From contig CAJNOI010000133.1 of the NCBI GenBank assembly GCA_905250115.1, positions 212,983 to 276,982 on the forward strand: a DNA stretch of 64,000 nucleotides, in the 5' to 3' direction. Source of the stretch: Adineta steineri (Eukaryota; Rotifera; Eurotatoria; Adinetida; Adinetidae). The notes under the pieces are model-generated. The model did not search any database. It saw only the letters and a list, made by a program, of their open reading frames with translations, and was not told where the DNA came from. The translations under genes were made by a program, and so were the position numbers. Below are positions 23,301 to 34,980 of this stretch, in pieces (position 1 is the first letter of the stretch; each line of letters opens with the position of its first letter).

Positions 23301-26300
23301 ATGAATTCATATATTATCTTTTTGACTTTTTATTTGTTATTATCGAAAACTCAAACACAATTTAATCTGTATTATACACATTATGCAAATGACACTAATT
23401 GGTACTACGATTGCTTGTATTATAAAGCGCTAGATCCTATAGTGAAGCTAAACGTAAAAACAGATTATCGAATTCCATATCAAATTATTCAATATTGTAT
23501 TCGTCCAACTGAAAGTCAAAACAAGGATCATAAAACACTGATAAACGGAAGTATTTTGTCAGTATTTACATTCGGAGAATTGAGCAAGCAAAATATCAGT
23601 ACTTCAGATTTATTGTCATGGTCAGCGCCAGTTGATTTGATCGAACGATATGAACAGTATATAGCAACGTTAAATTCATCTTTGGAATCCGAAGAGTTTT
23701 ACAATTGTACATCATCATGGTTTGGATCTTTTTGTCAGTATACATTTAATTTGGATGCTACTTTTGACAATATTGTAAAACAAACTTTTGAAGCAAAATA
23801 TACAAAAGATTGTGATTTACGTCTTATATTACCTAGGATTACTAATATGACCTGTTATGAACATTTGAAATGTAATCGAGGACCAACACCTATGTGCCTC
23901 GACTGGCATGAAATATGTGATGGACAAATTCATTGTATAGGATCTGGAGTTGATGAAACCAATTGTTTTGAACTTGAAAAAAATGAATGCGAAAACGATC
24001 AGTATAGATGTCACAATGGAATGTGTATACCGGAACAGTTTTTAAATGATGATCCGGTCTATCCAGATTGTCTGGATGTTTCAGATGAACACTTTTACAG
24101 TAAAGCAGTTGATCAATGTAAGGATTTGCACGAGTGCCTGGTGGATCCGACATTTCGATGCGAAGATGTTAATTACCCTATCGATTTTTTGCTTACACAA
24201 CGTCGTTCTAGGCCATCTAAACAACATGGATTTAACACTCAGAACAAAGAGGAGTTTCTGGCAATGCTTCACACGTTTGACAATCGACGTCATATTACTT
24301 TCGATCACTCAATACTATTGAACCAAGAACATACCAACTTAACGTATGAATGTTGGCTCTTAATGAGCTGTTTAACATTTGGAAGATTCACTGATATGTG
24401 TGATACAGTATGTAGTACGCGATTTTGTTATTTAAGAATTCAAAGTAGGTGTAACACTACAGCTTACGTCATTTTTCCAACAATGCCCGTTTTCCACGGT
24501 CATGTACTATTCGGATATTGGACAGAAACAATAGTTCCTTACCATAATATAATAGATCGACCAATGATAAAGCCAGATTTTTTATGTTATGATGTGCAAC
24601 GTTGCCCATTCTTTCCATATCATTTTAAAATTGATAACTACACATGTATAGATAACCGTACGATTGATCTTTCAGACTGGGATTATATTAGAGGATACTT
24701 TTATCGGTGTTTGACTATTGATCAAAGTGGTAATGAAACTCATTGCATTCATTCCTCCTTATTTCATTGTCCTGGCACATCAAAATGCATTTCAAAACAT
24801 CGATTAGTTGATGGAATTAGTGATTGCTTTGAAAAGACTGATGAAACATACAACGATTCATGTAAACTAAATCACAAACATCGTTTCCGTTGTTCATCAG
24901 AGAACAAATGTATATCACCTATTCTCGTACAAGACCGTGTCGGCAATTGTTATGGCAAAGAAGACGAAACGGTGCCTATGTACAACAAACTATTTTATGA
25001 AAACTTATGTAACGGATATACCCATAATTTGCCGATACTTGTCAATGGACAAAACGAAACTGATGAAACTAATTGTGAACAATGGCCATGTAATAATCTA
25101 TATACACGATGTGATGGTGCTTGGACTTGTTTAAATGGAGCTGATGAACTCAACTGCAATCCATTATCGAAATGCTATCCCGATTACCATGAATGTATAT
25201 CTCCCACCACTTTTGACATAATATGTTTACCACTTAATCAAAGTAATGATGGAAAAATGGATTGTCTTGGTGGGACTGATGAACGAGGGTATTGCCGAAA
25301 TCTTTATCCAGGGTTTTTTTTCAGTAATTACCACTGTTGGAATGAAACAAAATGTCATATAAGCGATTGCGCGGGTCCAAGGGCTTGTTTCTTCGAAAAA
25401 GATACCGGTTTCGAGCAAGTATGCAATACAAATCAAAGCATCAAAGCCATAGTGAAGAGTTTAGACATAGACGGTCATTTGATAAGGCCTCCGACACATC
25501 CAGCAGACTCATATAGTTTTCCCAGGTATAAATATTTCACCTTGCACTCATCGGATTATTTCCCATTAAAACCGACACATACATCATTAACACAGATGGA
25601 CAAGATCTTTTATCAATCCGACGAACATGTCTTAAAAAAAAACACACAGTTGTCAGTCATACAATATGGATCTGAAGTATTAAATAAAATAATAGACTTT
25701 CGTCGAGCTTGGATTTGCAATCGGGGTGTTCTAGTTTATGTCGGTACAGAACTTGCTGAACATTGTCTTTGTCCGCCAAGTTATTATGGTGATCGATGTC
25801 AATTTCAAAGCCAACGAGTTAGTCTTACTGTCAAATTTCGTAAAGAATGTACACTCAATTGTCATGGAGTTTATGGTATTGTTTTAACTCTTATCGATCA
25901 GAATCATACTACGTATTCATACGAACAACTAACATATATTCCAACGAATAATTGCACTATGAAATATAATTTATACTTTCTATATGGACCACATTCAAAA
26001 GATATGACAAAGAACTATACAGTCGATATTCATGCTTATAATAAGGCTGATCTTACTTATTATACAAGTTGGACATTGCCAGTTCAGTTTCCCTTTCTCC
26101 CAGTCAATCGTATGGCTGCTTTTCTAATTATTCCACCATATACGATGGATATTTTTGATAACTGTACACTTGAATGTGGTAACCATGGTCATTGTGCTGT
26201 TTACACAAATAACAAAAAACAATTTTGTCGTTGTGATCCAGGTTGGACAGGTCTACAATGTACAATTGAAAATATTAATTGTGATTGTTCATCAGATTCA

Positions 26301-28061
26301 CTTTGTATTGGCATTGTAAACGATCGATCGATTTGCTTGTGTCCACTTCATAAAACTGGTCCTCGATGTTACGTTCGCCCTATGTGCCAGCACGATTCAT
26401 GTAAAAATGGCGGTCAGTGTATATCAAAAGAGGATCCAGAGTCGTTAAGTGCTTTGAAATGCATGTGTGCACCAGGCTTTCGTGGAACGACATGTGAATT
26501 TAAAGATGCCCAGATTGAATTATCATTTCATGATGTTGAAATCCCTCAATCTGTATTGCTTTATTTGATTGCCGTTCAAGTAGACAATGATCCCGTGATT
26601 ATTATGAGTTCAAAGAAGATTCGTCTTGATCAGTATAAAACAATACTGTTTACAGCATTGTTGTCCAATCTCATTTTTGCTCGAATTCATGATGAATATT
26701 ACCTTTTATATAAAGAAGTAAAGGCCAAATATTCACCTTTTCTCGCTATTGAAATAAAATCTTCTCAACAATGCTTGCCAATTGATACATTCCTAGACAA
26801 ACGTACAGTTGCCTTTCCGTTATTGCGTCGAGCTAAATACTATCATGTTATTTGCAAGAATCATCGTCAATTAACTTGTTTATATGATAAAGAAGCGTTT
26901 CTGTGTTTATGTAACAATGATCGATTTGCTAACTGTTTTTATTTTAATTTTACCGAAGAATTGAGCTGCCAAGGACAGAATCATTGCGAGAACGATGGTA
27001 AATGCTTTCAAGACGATCCATACTGTCCGACGAGCACTATGTGTGCATGCAATGAATGTTATTTTGGTGGACAATGTCAATTTACAACAAAAGGATCTGT
27101 TCTTTCGCTTGATACTATTCTTGGGTATCAAATTCGTCAACACCTTTCGGTTTCTCATCAGTCTACTCCAGTCAAAGTGAGTATTGGTATTACATCATTA
27201 ATGCTGTTCATAGGTCTTGTTAGTGGTATATTGTCGGCGATGACGTTCAGTTCAAAAAACGTTCGAGAAGTTGGTTGTGGATTATATCTTTTTGCTTCAT
27301 CTATTCTTTCAATTATCACCACTATTATTTTGACTGTTAAAATTTGGTTACTGATTATTACTCAATCTCTATGGGTTACAAATCATATCATTCTTTTGAT
27401 CAATTGTAATTCAATAGAATTTATACTTCGATGTTTACCAGCTATTGGAGATTGGTTGACTGCATGCGTAGCTATTGAAAGAACGTTTGTGATAATAAAC
27501 GGTGTAAATTTCAATAAAAAGAGAAGCAAAGAAATTGCTCCGTGGATTATTGTCGGAGTAATCATCTTTTGTTTTGCTAGTGGTATTCAAGATCCAATAC
27601 ATCGAAAATTAATACATGACAAAGAAGAAGAGAGAACATGGTGTATTGCACGATATTCATTGAAACTGCAAATTTATGATTCTACTATACATCTTGTTCA
27701 TTTTATTATTCCATTTTCTATTAATCTTATCTCAGCGATTCTAATCATTATATTAGAAGCTCGAACACACTCGAATGCTCGTAAAAAGCAACCGTATAAA
27801 CAATATTTACGAGAGCAGTTTCGAGAGCATAAACATCTTATTATTAGTCCATGTGCACTTGTTATTATCGGTGTACCTCGTCTTATAATCTCATTTCTAT
27901 CTGGATGCATGAAGTCTCTTCGTAATCCTTGGCTATTTCTCTTTGGATATTTTATTTCATTTTTACCAACATTATTAATTCCTCTCCTTTATTTACTTCC
28001 TTCAAAGACTTATACGAAAGAATTGCAAATTGTTGTTCGACGGTGTCTACATCGAAATTAA
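23301..28061 (+). CDS. Chimeric LDLa/EGF-ectodomain seven-TM receptor (GPCR-like)
   Basis: A single 1586-aa frame without introns. ATG at 23301 gives a signal peptide (MNSYIIFLTFYLLL). The ectodomain has LDL-receptor class A-type modules at about residues 190-225, 229-262, 490-520, 530-555, 600-620 and 630-660 (acidic C-D-x-x-D-E endings). EGF modules follow at about 806-833, 955-988, 990-1018, 1027-1067 and 1220-1260. A seven-TM domain spans about 1293-1563, with AIERTF at the end of TM3 in the place of the rhodopsin-family DRY motif and basic residues after TM7. Predicted surface receptor with a lipoprotein-receptor-like ectodomain; ligand unknown. The start upstream (TTG at 23292) is not needed. 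The combination is typical of a lineage-specific rotifer family as I remember it; not checked. Confidence 0.85.
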   Translation: MNSYIIFLTFYLLLSKTQTQFNLYYTHYANDTNWYYDCLYYKALDPIVKLNVKTDYRIPYQIIQYCIRPTESQNKDHKTLINGSILSVFTFGELSKQNISTSDLLSWSAPVDLIERYEQYIATLNSSLESEEFYNCTSSWFGSFCQYTFNLDATFDNIVKQTFEAKYTKDCDLRLILPRITNMTCYEHLKCNRGPTPMCLDWHEICDGQIHCIGSGVDETNCFELEKNECENDQYRCHNGMCIPEQFLNDDPVYPDCLDVSDEHFYSKAVDQCKDLHECLVDPTFRCEDVNYPIDFLLTQRRSRPSKQHGFNTQNKEEFLAMLHTFDNRRHITFDHSILLNQEHTNLTYECWLLMSCLTFGRFTDMCDTVCSTRFCYLRIQSRCNTTAYVIFPTMPVFHGHVLFGYWTETIVPYHNIIDRPMIKPDFLCYDVQRCPFFPYHFKIDNYTCIDNRTIDLSDWDYIRGYFYRCLTIDQSGNETHCIHSSLFHCPGTSKCISKHRLVDGISDCFEKTDETYNDSCKLNHKHRFRCSSENKCISPILVQDRVGNCYGKEDETVPMYNKLFYENLCNGYTHNLPILVNGQNETDETNCEQWPCNNLYTRCDGAWTCLNGADELNCNPLSKCYPDYHECISPTTFDIICLPLNQSNDGKMDCLGGTDERGYCRNLYPGFFFSNYHCWNETKCHISDCAGPRACFFEKDTGFEQVCNTNQSIKAIVKSLDIDGHLIRPPTHPADSYSFPRYKYFTLHSSDYFPLKPTHTSLTQMDKIFYQSDEHVLKKNTQLSVIQYGSEVLNKIIDFRRAWICNRGVLVYVGTELAEHCLCPPSYYGDRCQFQSQRVSLTVKFRKECTLNCHGVYGIVLTLIDQNHTTYSYEQLTYIPTNNCTMKYNLYFLYGPHSKDMTKNYTVDIHAYNKADLTYYTSWTLPVQFPFLPVNRMAAFLIIPPYTMDIFDNCTLECGNHGHCAVYTNNKKQFCRCDPGWTGLQCTIENINCDCSSDSLCIGIVNDRSICLCPLHKTGPRCYVRPMCQHDSCKNGGQCISKEDPESLSALKCMCAPGFRGTTCEFKDAQIELSFHDVEIPQSVLLYLIAVQVDNDPVIIMSSKKIRLDQYKTILFTALLSNLIFARIHDEYYLLYKEVKAKYSPFLAIEIKSSQQCLPIDTFLDKRTVAFPLLRRAKYYHVICKNHRQLTCLYDKEAFLCLCNNDRFANCFYFNFTEELSCQGQNHCENDGKCFQDDPYCPTSTMCACNECYFGGQCQFTTKGSVLSLDTILGYQIRQHLSVSHQSTPVKVSIGITSLMLFIGLVSGILSAMTFSSKNVREVGCGLYLFASSILSIITTIILTVKIWLLIITQSLWVTNHIILLINCNSIEFILRCLPAIGDWLTACVAIERTFVIINGVNFNKKRSKEIAPWIIVGVIIFCFASGIQDPIHRKLIHDKEEERTWCIARYSLKLQIYDSTIHLVHFIIPFSINLISAILIIILEARTHSNARKKQPYKQYLREQFREHKHLIISPCALVIIGVPRLIISFLSGCMKSLRNPWLFLFGYFISFLPTLLIPLLYLLPSKTYTKELQIVVRRCLHRN

Positions 28062-28087
28062 TCTAATAACTCTTTTGAAGTATTGGG

Positions 28088-28166
28088 AAGGTGTGGGTGT
28101 GGGTGGGTATGGATGCTGGTGTGGACGTGGACGTATCTCACCTCCGCACGCACCCTTAGCCACACC
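28088..28166. repeat. Telomere-like hairpin
   Basis: Arm AAGGTGTGGGTGTGGGTGGG, spacer with GTATCTCACC, then CGCACGCACCC and CCACACC. Begins about 25 nt after the receptor stop codon. Confidence 0.75.
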
Positions 28167-28709
28167 ATAACTTAGTCGGAGTGTATGACTTGTTAGTGTG
28201 TTCCTTTTTGAATTATTTTCTTTACTTTTGAATAAAACACACAAATTTTTTCTTCATTATTGTTTTTTTTTATTATTTTTTTATTTGGAAACTGGTGTAT
28301 ATCTACAATGATCTCGATGCTGTTTAGAGAATAAATAAGTGCATACTATGTGCATGTAATGTGTTCGCTATAGCAATGTCTCTTCTGTTTTCTATGTCAT
28401 CGTTCAGAGTTGACGAATACATGTTAATATTAGTAGAATGACAATTTAATGTTTTATTTTTGTTCAGAAGGGATCTAGGACGTTACTTTTCATTTCTTCT
28501 TCTTTTTCTTTTTCTCTCGTCGTATTTATTGCTATAAATTGTGACGAGTGAAACGTATTAATAAACTTTGTATGAATCTTATTCTTACACCTAATCGATC
28601 TAGTAGTATGACTAAACTTATGTCTTTTAGAATATATGGTGAAAGTCGACGATCTTTGTTTGTAAAGCCCAATACTTCAATGGATTGTATATTTGAAATT
28701 TTATAAAAT

Positions 28710-28772
28710 TTGGGTGTGGGTGTGTGTGTGATTATTCTCTTTATCTTTACCTTCACACACACTCACACCCTC
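28710..28772. repeat. Telomere-like hairpin
   Basis: Arm TTGGGTGTGGGTGTGTGTGT, spacer ATTCTCTTTATCTTTAC, then CACACACACTCACACCCTCA. Confidence 0.8.
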
Positions 28773-28962
28773 AGAATATAGAGTAGCTATATTTTAGGTA
28801 GTGACAACTCATCAGCTTTAACTTCCTATATGAATGCTTTGGGTTCAGCTTTAATACGAGTAGATATTATTCAGGAATACATTCAATATCCAAAAAAATG
28901 CATCGATTTATCATTTAAACAACTATTCATTATTGTAAACATAAGATAGATTCGAATCGTTG

Positions 28963-29015
28963 ACGGTGTGAGTGAGAGGTCGATGATACACATTACATCC
29001 ACACCCATACCCTCA
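28963..29015. repeat. Telomere-like hairpin at the 5' end of a pseudogene
   Basis: Arm TTGACGGTGTGAGTGAG and arm CATCCACACCCATACCCTCA around a short spacer. Homology of the ART-TPR pseudogene starts within about 15-25 nt of its right end. Confidence 0.75.
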
Positions 29016-31686
29016 AGATGGTTGGTATCTCATGTTGATATTTTTCAACAAGTACATTCAATCTTTATCTTTTACACAAAAACTGAAGACTTTACATATT
29101 TATTTCATGAACAATCAAGTATAATAGGAGTTTATCATCGATTAGATTTTTTCTATTCAGCTCTTGAAGAACAAATTGATTTAGTAGCTAAACAATTTTT
29201 TCAATGGACACTTTATGATCAAATAAATTTCTCCAAAAGAGATTTATCAAAACAATCAAGTGATTTTCTATGGGTGCAATTATTTTATGATGCTATTTCA
29301 TATTTTCCTCATGATTAACAAGCAAAAAAAGATATGATGAATATCTTTCGTCTTTATGCTGATGAAAAATCAGAATATCAATCTAATGATGCTATTCAAT
29401 GGTATTTAAATAATTTATTTCTTCAAAAATTAATAACTAAATCATTGCAAAGAAAAGACATCGATCAACTTTATCAATTAAGATATTTTCTTGTTGATCT
29501 TATCGAAAATTGTGTTAGTCGTCAACAGATGAAATTATCAAAACATGAATTAAATAATTTCAAACAAAAACAAGAACAAATAATGTCAATGAAAGGATTT
29601 CTATTAGTAAAGCAGGATTTTTTATTACCACAACGATCGGATTTAGTCGATGTTGACTTGGAAATTAAATGTAATCTAAAAGAATATCAGAATAAAAACG
29701 AAGTTTTATTTGATTTGAATACAACATTTCAATTGGAAAATACCAAAGAAAATGATCAAAAATTTCTTATTCGATTAACTGCAGTTAGTTATGGACATAT
29801 AATTAAAGAAAAATATCTTACAGATACATATCGACAAATAAAAAATTTAAGTATTCCAATTATTTTTAGTAAATTAATGTGTGATATGAATGAATGGAAT
29901 CAATCAAGAAAATATCTTCAATATTTATTAATTTATTCAAATGAACAAGATTTACGATGGATTGAATAGTTTATTAGTCAAACTTTCTATGAAATTGGAC
30001 AATTGAATGAAGCACGATTATGTTATGATCGAGCGATTAAAAGTAATAAAATTAATCTTCAAGATTCGATTGTAGTTCTTTCTGCTATTGGTAAAGTTTT
30101 ATATTCACAAAGCAAATATGAAGAAGCGTACGATTTTCTTCAACAAGCATTAGAAATTCGAGAGGAATATTATGAACATTTTCATGTTGATATTACCATT
30201 AGTTTGGACAATATTTCTGATATATTAATTGATCAAAGAAAAGTATGATCAAGCACTGGAGTATCAAAAACGTGCAATGTCCATCTGCAAAGAATATTAT
30301 CAATCAAATCATACATATATAGCTCTTTTACTTTATTGTACTGGTTATATTCTGTATCGACAAGAAATCTTTGAAGAAGCTCTAAATCTGAATCAACAAG
30401 CGTTGACAATAATGAAAAATTTGCGCTCATGAAGTCATCCCGATGTCCTTTACGCTTTGACAAATATCGCACATATTAGATATGGACAAGAAATGTATGA
30501 GGAATCTTTACAATTATATCTACAAGTATTAGCAGTATTTATCCAATTGTATTCATCTGATCATATAGACACTATTTATGCTTTGATTAATATTGGTGAT
30601 ATATTATTAGATGAGAACGAAAATTTTGAGCAAGCACTGGATTTTTATCAGAAATCTCTAACTATGTTAGAAAGATCTTATCCGTCCTACTATGTTTATA
30701 TCGCTAACAATCTCAACTTGATTGGAAATGTTTTAGGACAACAAATGAAATTTGATCAAGTCTTGGAAATATATAATCGAGTATTAAAAATACAAGAAGA
30801 TTTTTATTCACCTGAACATATTGAATTAATTGATACACTGGCGAACATTAGTCACATTTTATCTACTCAAGAAAAAATAGATCAAGCTCTTGTCTTCTCT
30901 CAACGAATATTAACAATTCGACAAAACAATTCTTCATCCGATCAGATCAATATTAAGCATTAACAATTCAAAAGAAATGTTTTCCATTGAGTGATTTTTC
31001 GATTATTTCTACTCTTTGGTCTATCGGTAAAATTTACAAAAACCAATGTCAATACGATCAAGCTCTAGAATATTACTAACAAGCGCTCAATATCAATGAA
31101 AAATGTTATTCGTCTAATCATATTCAATTAGCTTCAAATTTGATTTTGATTGGGAATGTTCTAAATGCACAAGAAAAATTCAATGAAGCATTAGCAATTC
31201 GAGAAAAACATTTACCATATTCGTATACAACCGTTGTAAGTAATCTAATGGATATTGGTTGAATAAAAGTTAACCAAAACAATTTTGATGGAGCTCTTGA
31301 TTATTTCTCTCCAGCAGTTACTTTACTTCAAGAATATGATCCACTTAATCACTCTGAACTTGCCATTGGTCTCGAATGGATTGCATCTATTTAGAATCAA
31401 AAACAATGTTATCATCGTGCTACTGGATATCTTCAACAATGTTTATTCATCCAAGAAGCTAGTCTCTCTCCAAAACATGTATCGATTGCAAAAATTCTTT
31501 CTATTCTTGCTCAAGTTCATCGAAAAAGTTTTCTCACCAGATCATAAAGATATTATTAACAGTTTAACAAATATCGCTCAATGTTATGAGCATCTTAATA
31601 AACTTGAAATAGCTTTAAAATATTATCAACGATCTTTTTCATTTGACGAGAAGCAGACGGTTAAGGATAAGATTGATCAACTCTGA
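29016..31686 (+). pseudogene. ADP-ribosyltransferase-like/TPR protein relic
   Basis: Conceptual translation resembles the rotifer family in which an N-terminal region and an arginine ADP-ribosyltransferase-like domain precede kinesin-light-chain-type TPRs. The N-terminal part (about 29030-29970) keeps a KNEVLFDL block (the ART Glu motif region). The first ART motif, normally RGQ, reads SRQQ, and the FLSTS-type motif is gone. From 30000 to 31680 at least seven TPR-like repeats follow (EALNLNQQALTI, ALDFYQKSLTM, ALEYYxQALNI). The frame is broken by stops at 29316-29318, 29967-29969, 30430-30432 and 30961-30963, a frameshift near 30236, and further stops in the 31070-31400 stretch. Neighbouring segments still align as one protein, so this is one decayed gene, probably inactive. 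Its 5' end abuts a telomere-like hairpin. Confidence 0.85.
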
Positions 31687-33707
31687 ATACAAATAAATGC
31701 AGAATAAGTTTAAAAAATGAACATTTTAATCTGATCATTATTCAAGAAACTAATCAGTCACAATATCATTCCATAGAAACTTATTTCATTTTGCAAAAAA
31801 ACTTTGCTTACATCAAACGAACCCAGTTCACTTGAAACAGCTACATAAAATTTTTATATTCATTGCAGAAGACTTGAATAAAGTTGCTTTACTTCCGTCA
31901 ATTATAGAATATCAGAATTTTACTTGAAAATCGGATCAAGATATTTAAAAAGAACGTGCATATGCAGTTGCTTATCATATCTCGACTAATATAACAATCT
32001 ATGTGTCTGTAAATAGTTGTATCTTGTTCCGTCTTTGAAAATAGAATAATTTAGTAAATAATCCAATAAGCATCATTTTTCACAGAATATTCAACAAAAA
32101 AAGAATATAAATTAAGAATCAGACTTTATAACATTTAAAATATCAAGACGAGCATTATTCAAGAGTAGTCAAATATTGTAAACTTGTTGGAAAGAAAATT
32201 TGTCTTCCTAACCGATAAACACACCTGTATGAATCATTGAAGAGAAAAAAAGAAACAATTGCATCATAAATATTTGTAATGTAGTCAAAACACAAGACAA
32301 AAATGATGTAATAAAAATAGAAATATATCCCGCCGTCCGGAATCGAACCGAAACCATCCGATTTCTGCGATCTATTTACTTTTACAGTCGGAGATCATAC
32401 CATTAGACTACAGCGGGATGCTATTTCTTTATTTACTTCGCAATATGTGAGCAATTGACAAGTTTCAGACTCACTTCGATAAGAAATGCATTATGAAATG
32501 AACATTCCATTCCGGAATACTTATTTCCTGAAACTATGGATAAATTCATCATTATTATGAGTTCGATCAAAATTTCTATTCTTTGTCACTCTTTCTTTTA
32601 TTTGCATCCATTGTAGTATTCTTCAGATAACGACACAGTTGCAAATCAGTTATCACACTCACATCAAAACGATAAAAAATATCGATCATTTTGTATGCTA
32701 AGGATTGTTGTCGAAACAAAATATTGTGTTGTCTAAATTCTAATGAATATTTAGAGGGAAATAGTGATTTATAGTACCACCATTGTCTCGATTCTTCTAT
32801 GACACTTCATATATAGCATTAGAATTGTTACTATTTACTCAATCATAAGTAATTTCTGTTTCTCTATGACAATAACAACAGTTATAATCATATTGTTCTC
32901 TTGAACTATGGAAATAAACAATCAATTAATATAAAATTTATGGATAAATATTGTACTTTCAATATATTCGTGTATAAAATGCATTCTTTAGTAAATAATA
33001 CAATGTTATTCAAATTTTGAAAGATTATTTTTCTTCGATAAAATATTAGATGAAAGAAAAGACGTATTACCAACTTAGTTTTTCTAATATAATCATGGAG
33101 ATGCTATTTTTTATTCACAAAACAACTTCACTTTTTATTTCCATTATTTTTCTATTCAAATACAATTCTCTTTTTCTGAAACAACGTAGTTTATATTATT
33201 ATGATTATAATAGAATCTACATGATTTTATAAGCGCTCTGTTTCTTGTTTTGTGTACATAAAACATCAAAGCAACATACAATAAATAGAAGAAAAGTAAG
33301 GCAAACATTCACTCGAGGTTAAGCAAAAAAGTACATTAGAATGTGTTGCTATGATAAATCAATATTTAACAAATTTTGGAATAGTAAAAATACTGTTTGT
33401 TTTAATTTGTCTAATAAATAGAATGGTAACACTGCTATATAAATATAAATCTCAAATGTGGGTGGGGATGTCTTTTCCTTTAGTCAAATATTTTTTCCTC
33501 GTTGTTATTCTACTCGGTTTGTGTATGTATACTAGTCACGACCGTAGCTTTTATTTTCAGACACTTCACAAACAATCTATAGCACTACTTTTTGGAGTGA
33601 TTAAATATTAAACGAGAGAGTTAGAGAAAATGAGAGAAAAGGGAAACAGCCATGTTAATAACTAAAATATTTATAACAAAAAAGTTTACAAGATCAAGTC
33701 ATAAAAG
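31687..33707. other. Intergenic, AT-rich, with tRNA-Tyr
   Basis: Only the tRNA at 32329-32417 is supported. Short frames at 33050-33232 and 33351-33611 have hydrophobic stretches but no start context, domain or splice support. Confidence 0.55.
32329..32417 (-). tRNA. tRNA-Tyr (GTA) with a 19-nt intron
   Basis: The reverse strand folds into a full cloverleaf. Acceptor CCCGCTG pairs with CGGCGGG. The anticodon stem is TCCGA/TCGGA around loop CTGTAA-intron-A (anticodon GTA). The T arm is TTCGG-TTCGATT-CCGGA. A 19-nt intron sits in the usual place after position 37; the mature body is 70 nt. Eukaryotic tRNA-Tyr genes commonly carry such introns. The D stem is short (three pairs). Confidence 0.85.
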
Positions 33708-34948
33708 ATGTTTCGGATATTTTTTATTTTACTGGTAGTTTCTACTGGTGATTGTATTGTTATCGGTAAAATAGATAATAATATATTGATTGGTAATATA
33801 TCTAAATCATTATGGAATATAACGGAAAGTCAATGTATATGTGAAATGACAAATTCAAATGGAACAATATCGACATTAAATTACTTCTCAACAAATCAAA
33901 CTTGTCAATTATTTTATACAAATTCTACTTCGATCTTCATTGAATTTAATCTCAATTCTTCTTTGATATTTATAAATCAATCAGCAATATTCATAGCACA
34001 AAGTAAATATTATATAAATACTGCAAAAATATCATAGCTTCGCCATGATTGAATGACATATATTTTCGGTATCGATTGTATTAAAAGAAATATTACTTAG
34101 TTTCGCTATCCAACGAGCTCAACATATCTGAAAAAATGTAGTAAGATTTCTTTTTTCCGGTAAAAATTCCACCTTTTTTTTAGTTTAGCAAGTTAGACGT
34201 TAGAGAAGAATGTTAATATCTTGAGGGTGTGGGTGTGGGTATGAGCTCTCTTGATTAGCACCCTCCCTTCCATAGATAGTCACACCCACACACATTTTAT
34301 ATACCAATAAAACTCTGTTATTAGTAGTGACTCGTACTAAAGATAAAATAAGAAATTTTTTTAGAATTACTAGTTAACATATCCAGTTTCCAAAAATCAC
34401 GAAGAAATGACACTTTTTGATAATGCTGACCTTCCATGTTAATTAGTATGTAGTAGGCTATTTTCCAAAAGTCTTACATATTCATATTAAATGAGAAGTG
34501 GGTAATTTATGTGATATGTACCTTTAATTATCGTACTATAAGATTGGTACTCGATAGTAGTTTGAAAGAGTTATCGGTTCAACATTATCTCAATGTTGTC
34601 ATTTGACAACATTCGGTCGGAAAGGGTTAAATAAAAATAAAAGATTTCAAGAAAAGAATCAATATGCAGATCCTATATAACTCAATTTGTGTCATTCGAA
34701 AAGTTTCTTTTTTTAGTGAACTTATAAGAAATGTAAATTGAGTTGTCAAAATTATTATAATAGAAATACACTTAAAGTAAATATCGTAGAATTACAATTG
34801 TAATTGAAATCATCTAAACATTTCCTATTTTATTATAATCAACTCATATTTAACGTTGATATATTTTTACAGTAAAGGAAACAAATCTTATCTAATCGTT
34901 TAGGCTCACTCTAAAATCATTTTTTCAATATAGAACCAACTACGACAT

Positions 34949-34980
<32 letters not shown>

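Larger units (their letters stand above)
28062..29015. other. Intergenic with three telomere-like hairpins
   Basis: Contains hairpins at 28088-28166, 28710-28772 and 28963-29015, and AT-rich DNA without a supported gene. Confidence 0.6.

Noticed and set aside
23829-27910. Many short frames inside the receptor gene
   Set aside because: Overlap a 1586-aa frame with clear domains; no independent evidence.
33351-33611. 86-aa hydrophobic frame
   Set aside because: No signal or domain, and no splice link to the Kelch gene just downstream.
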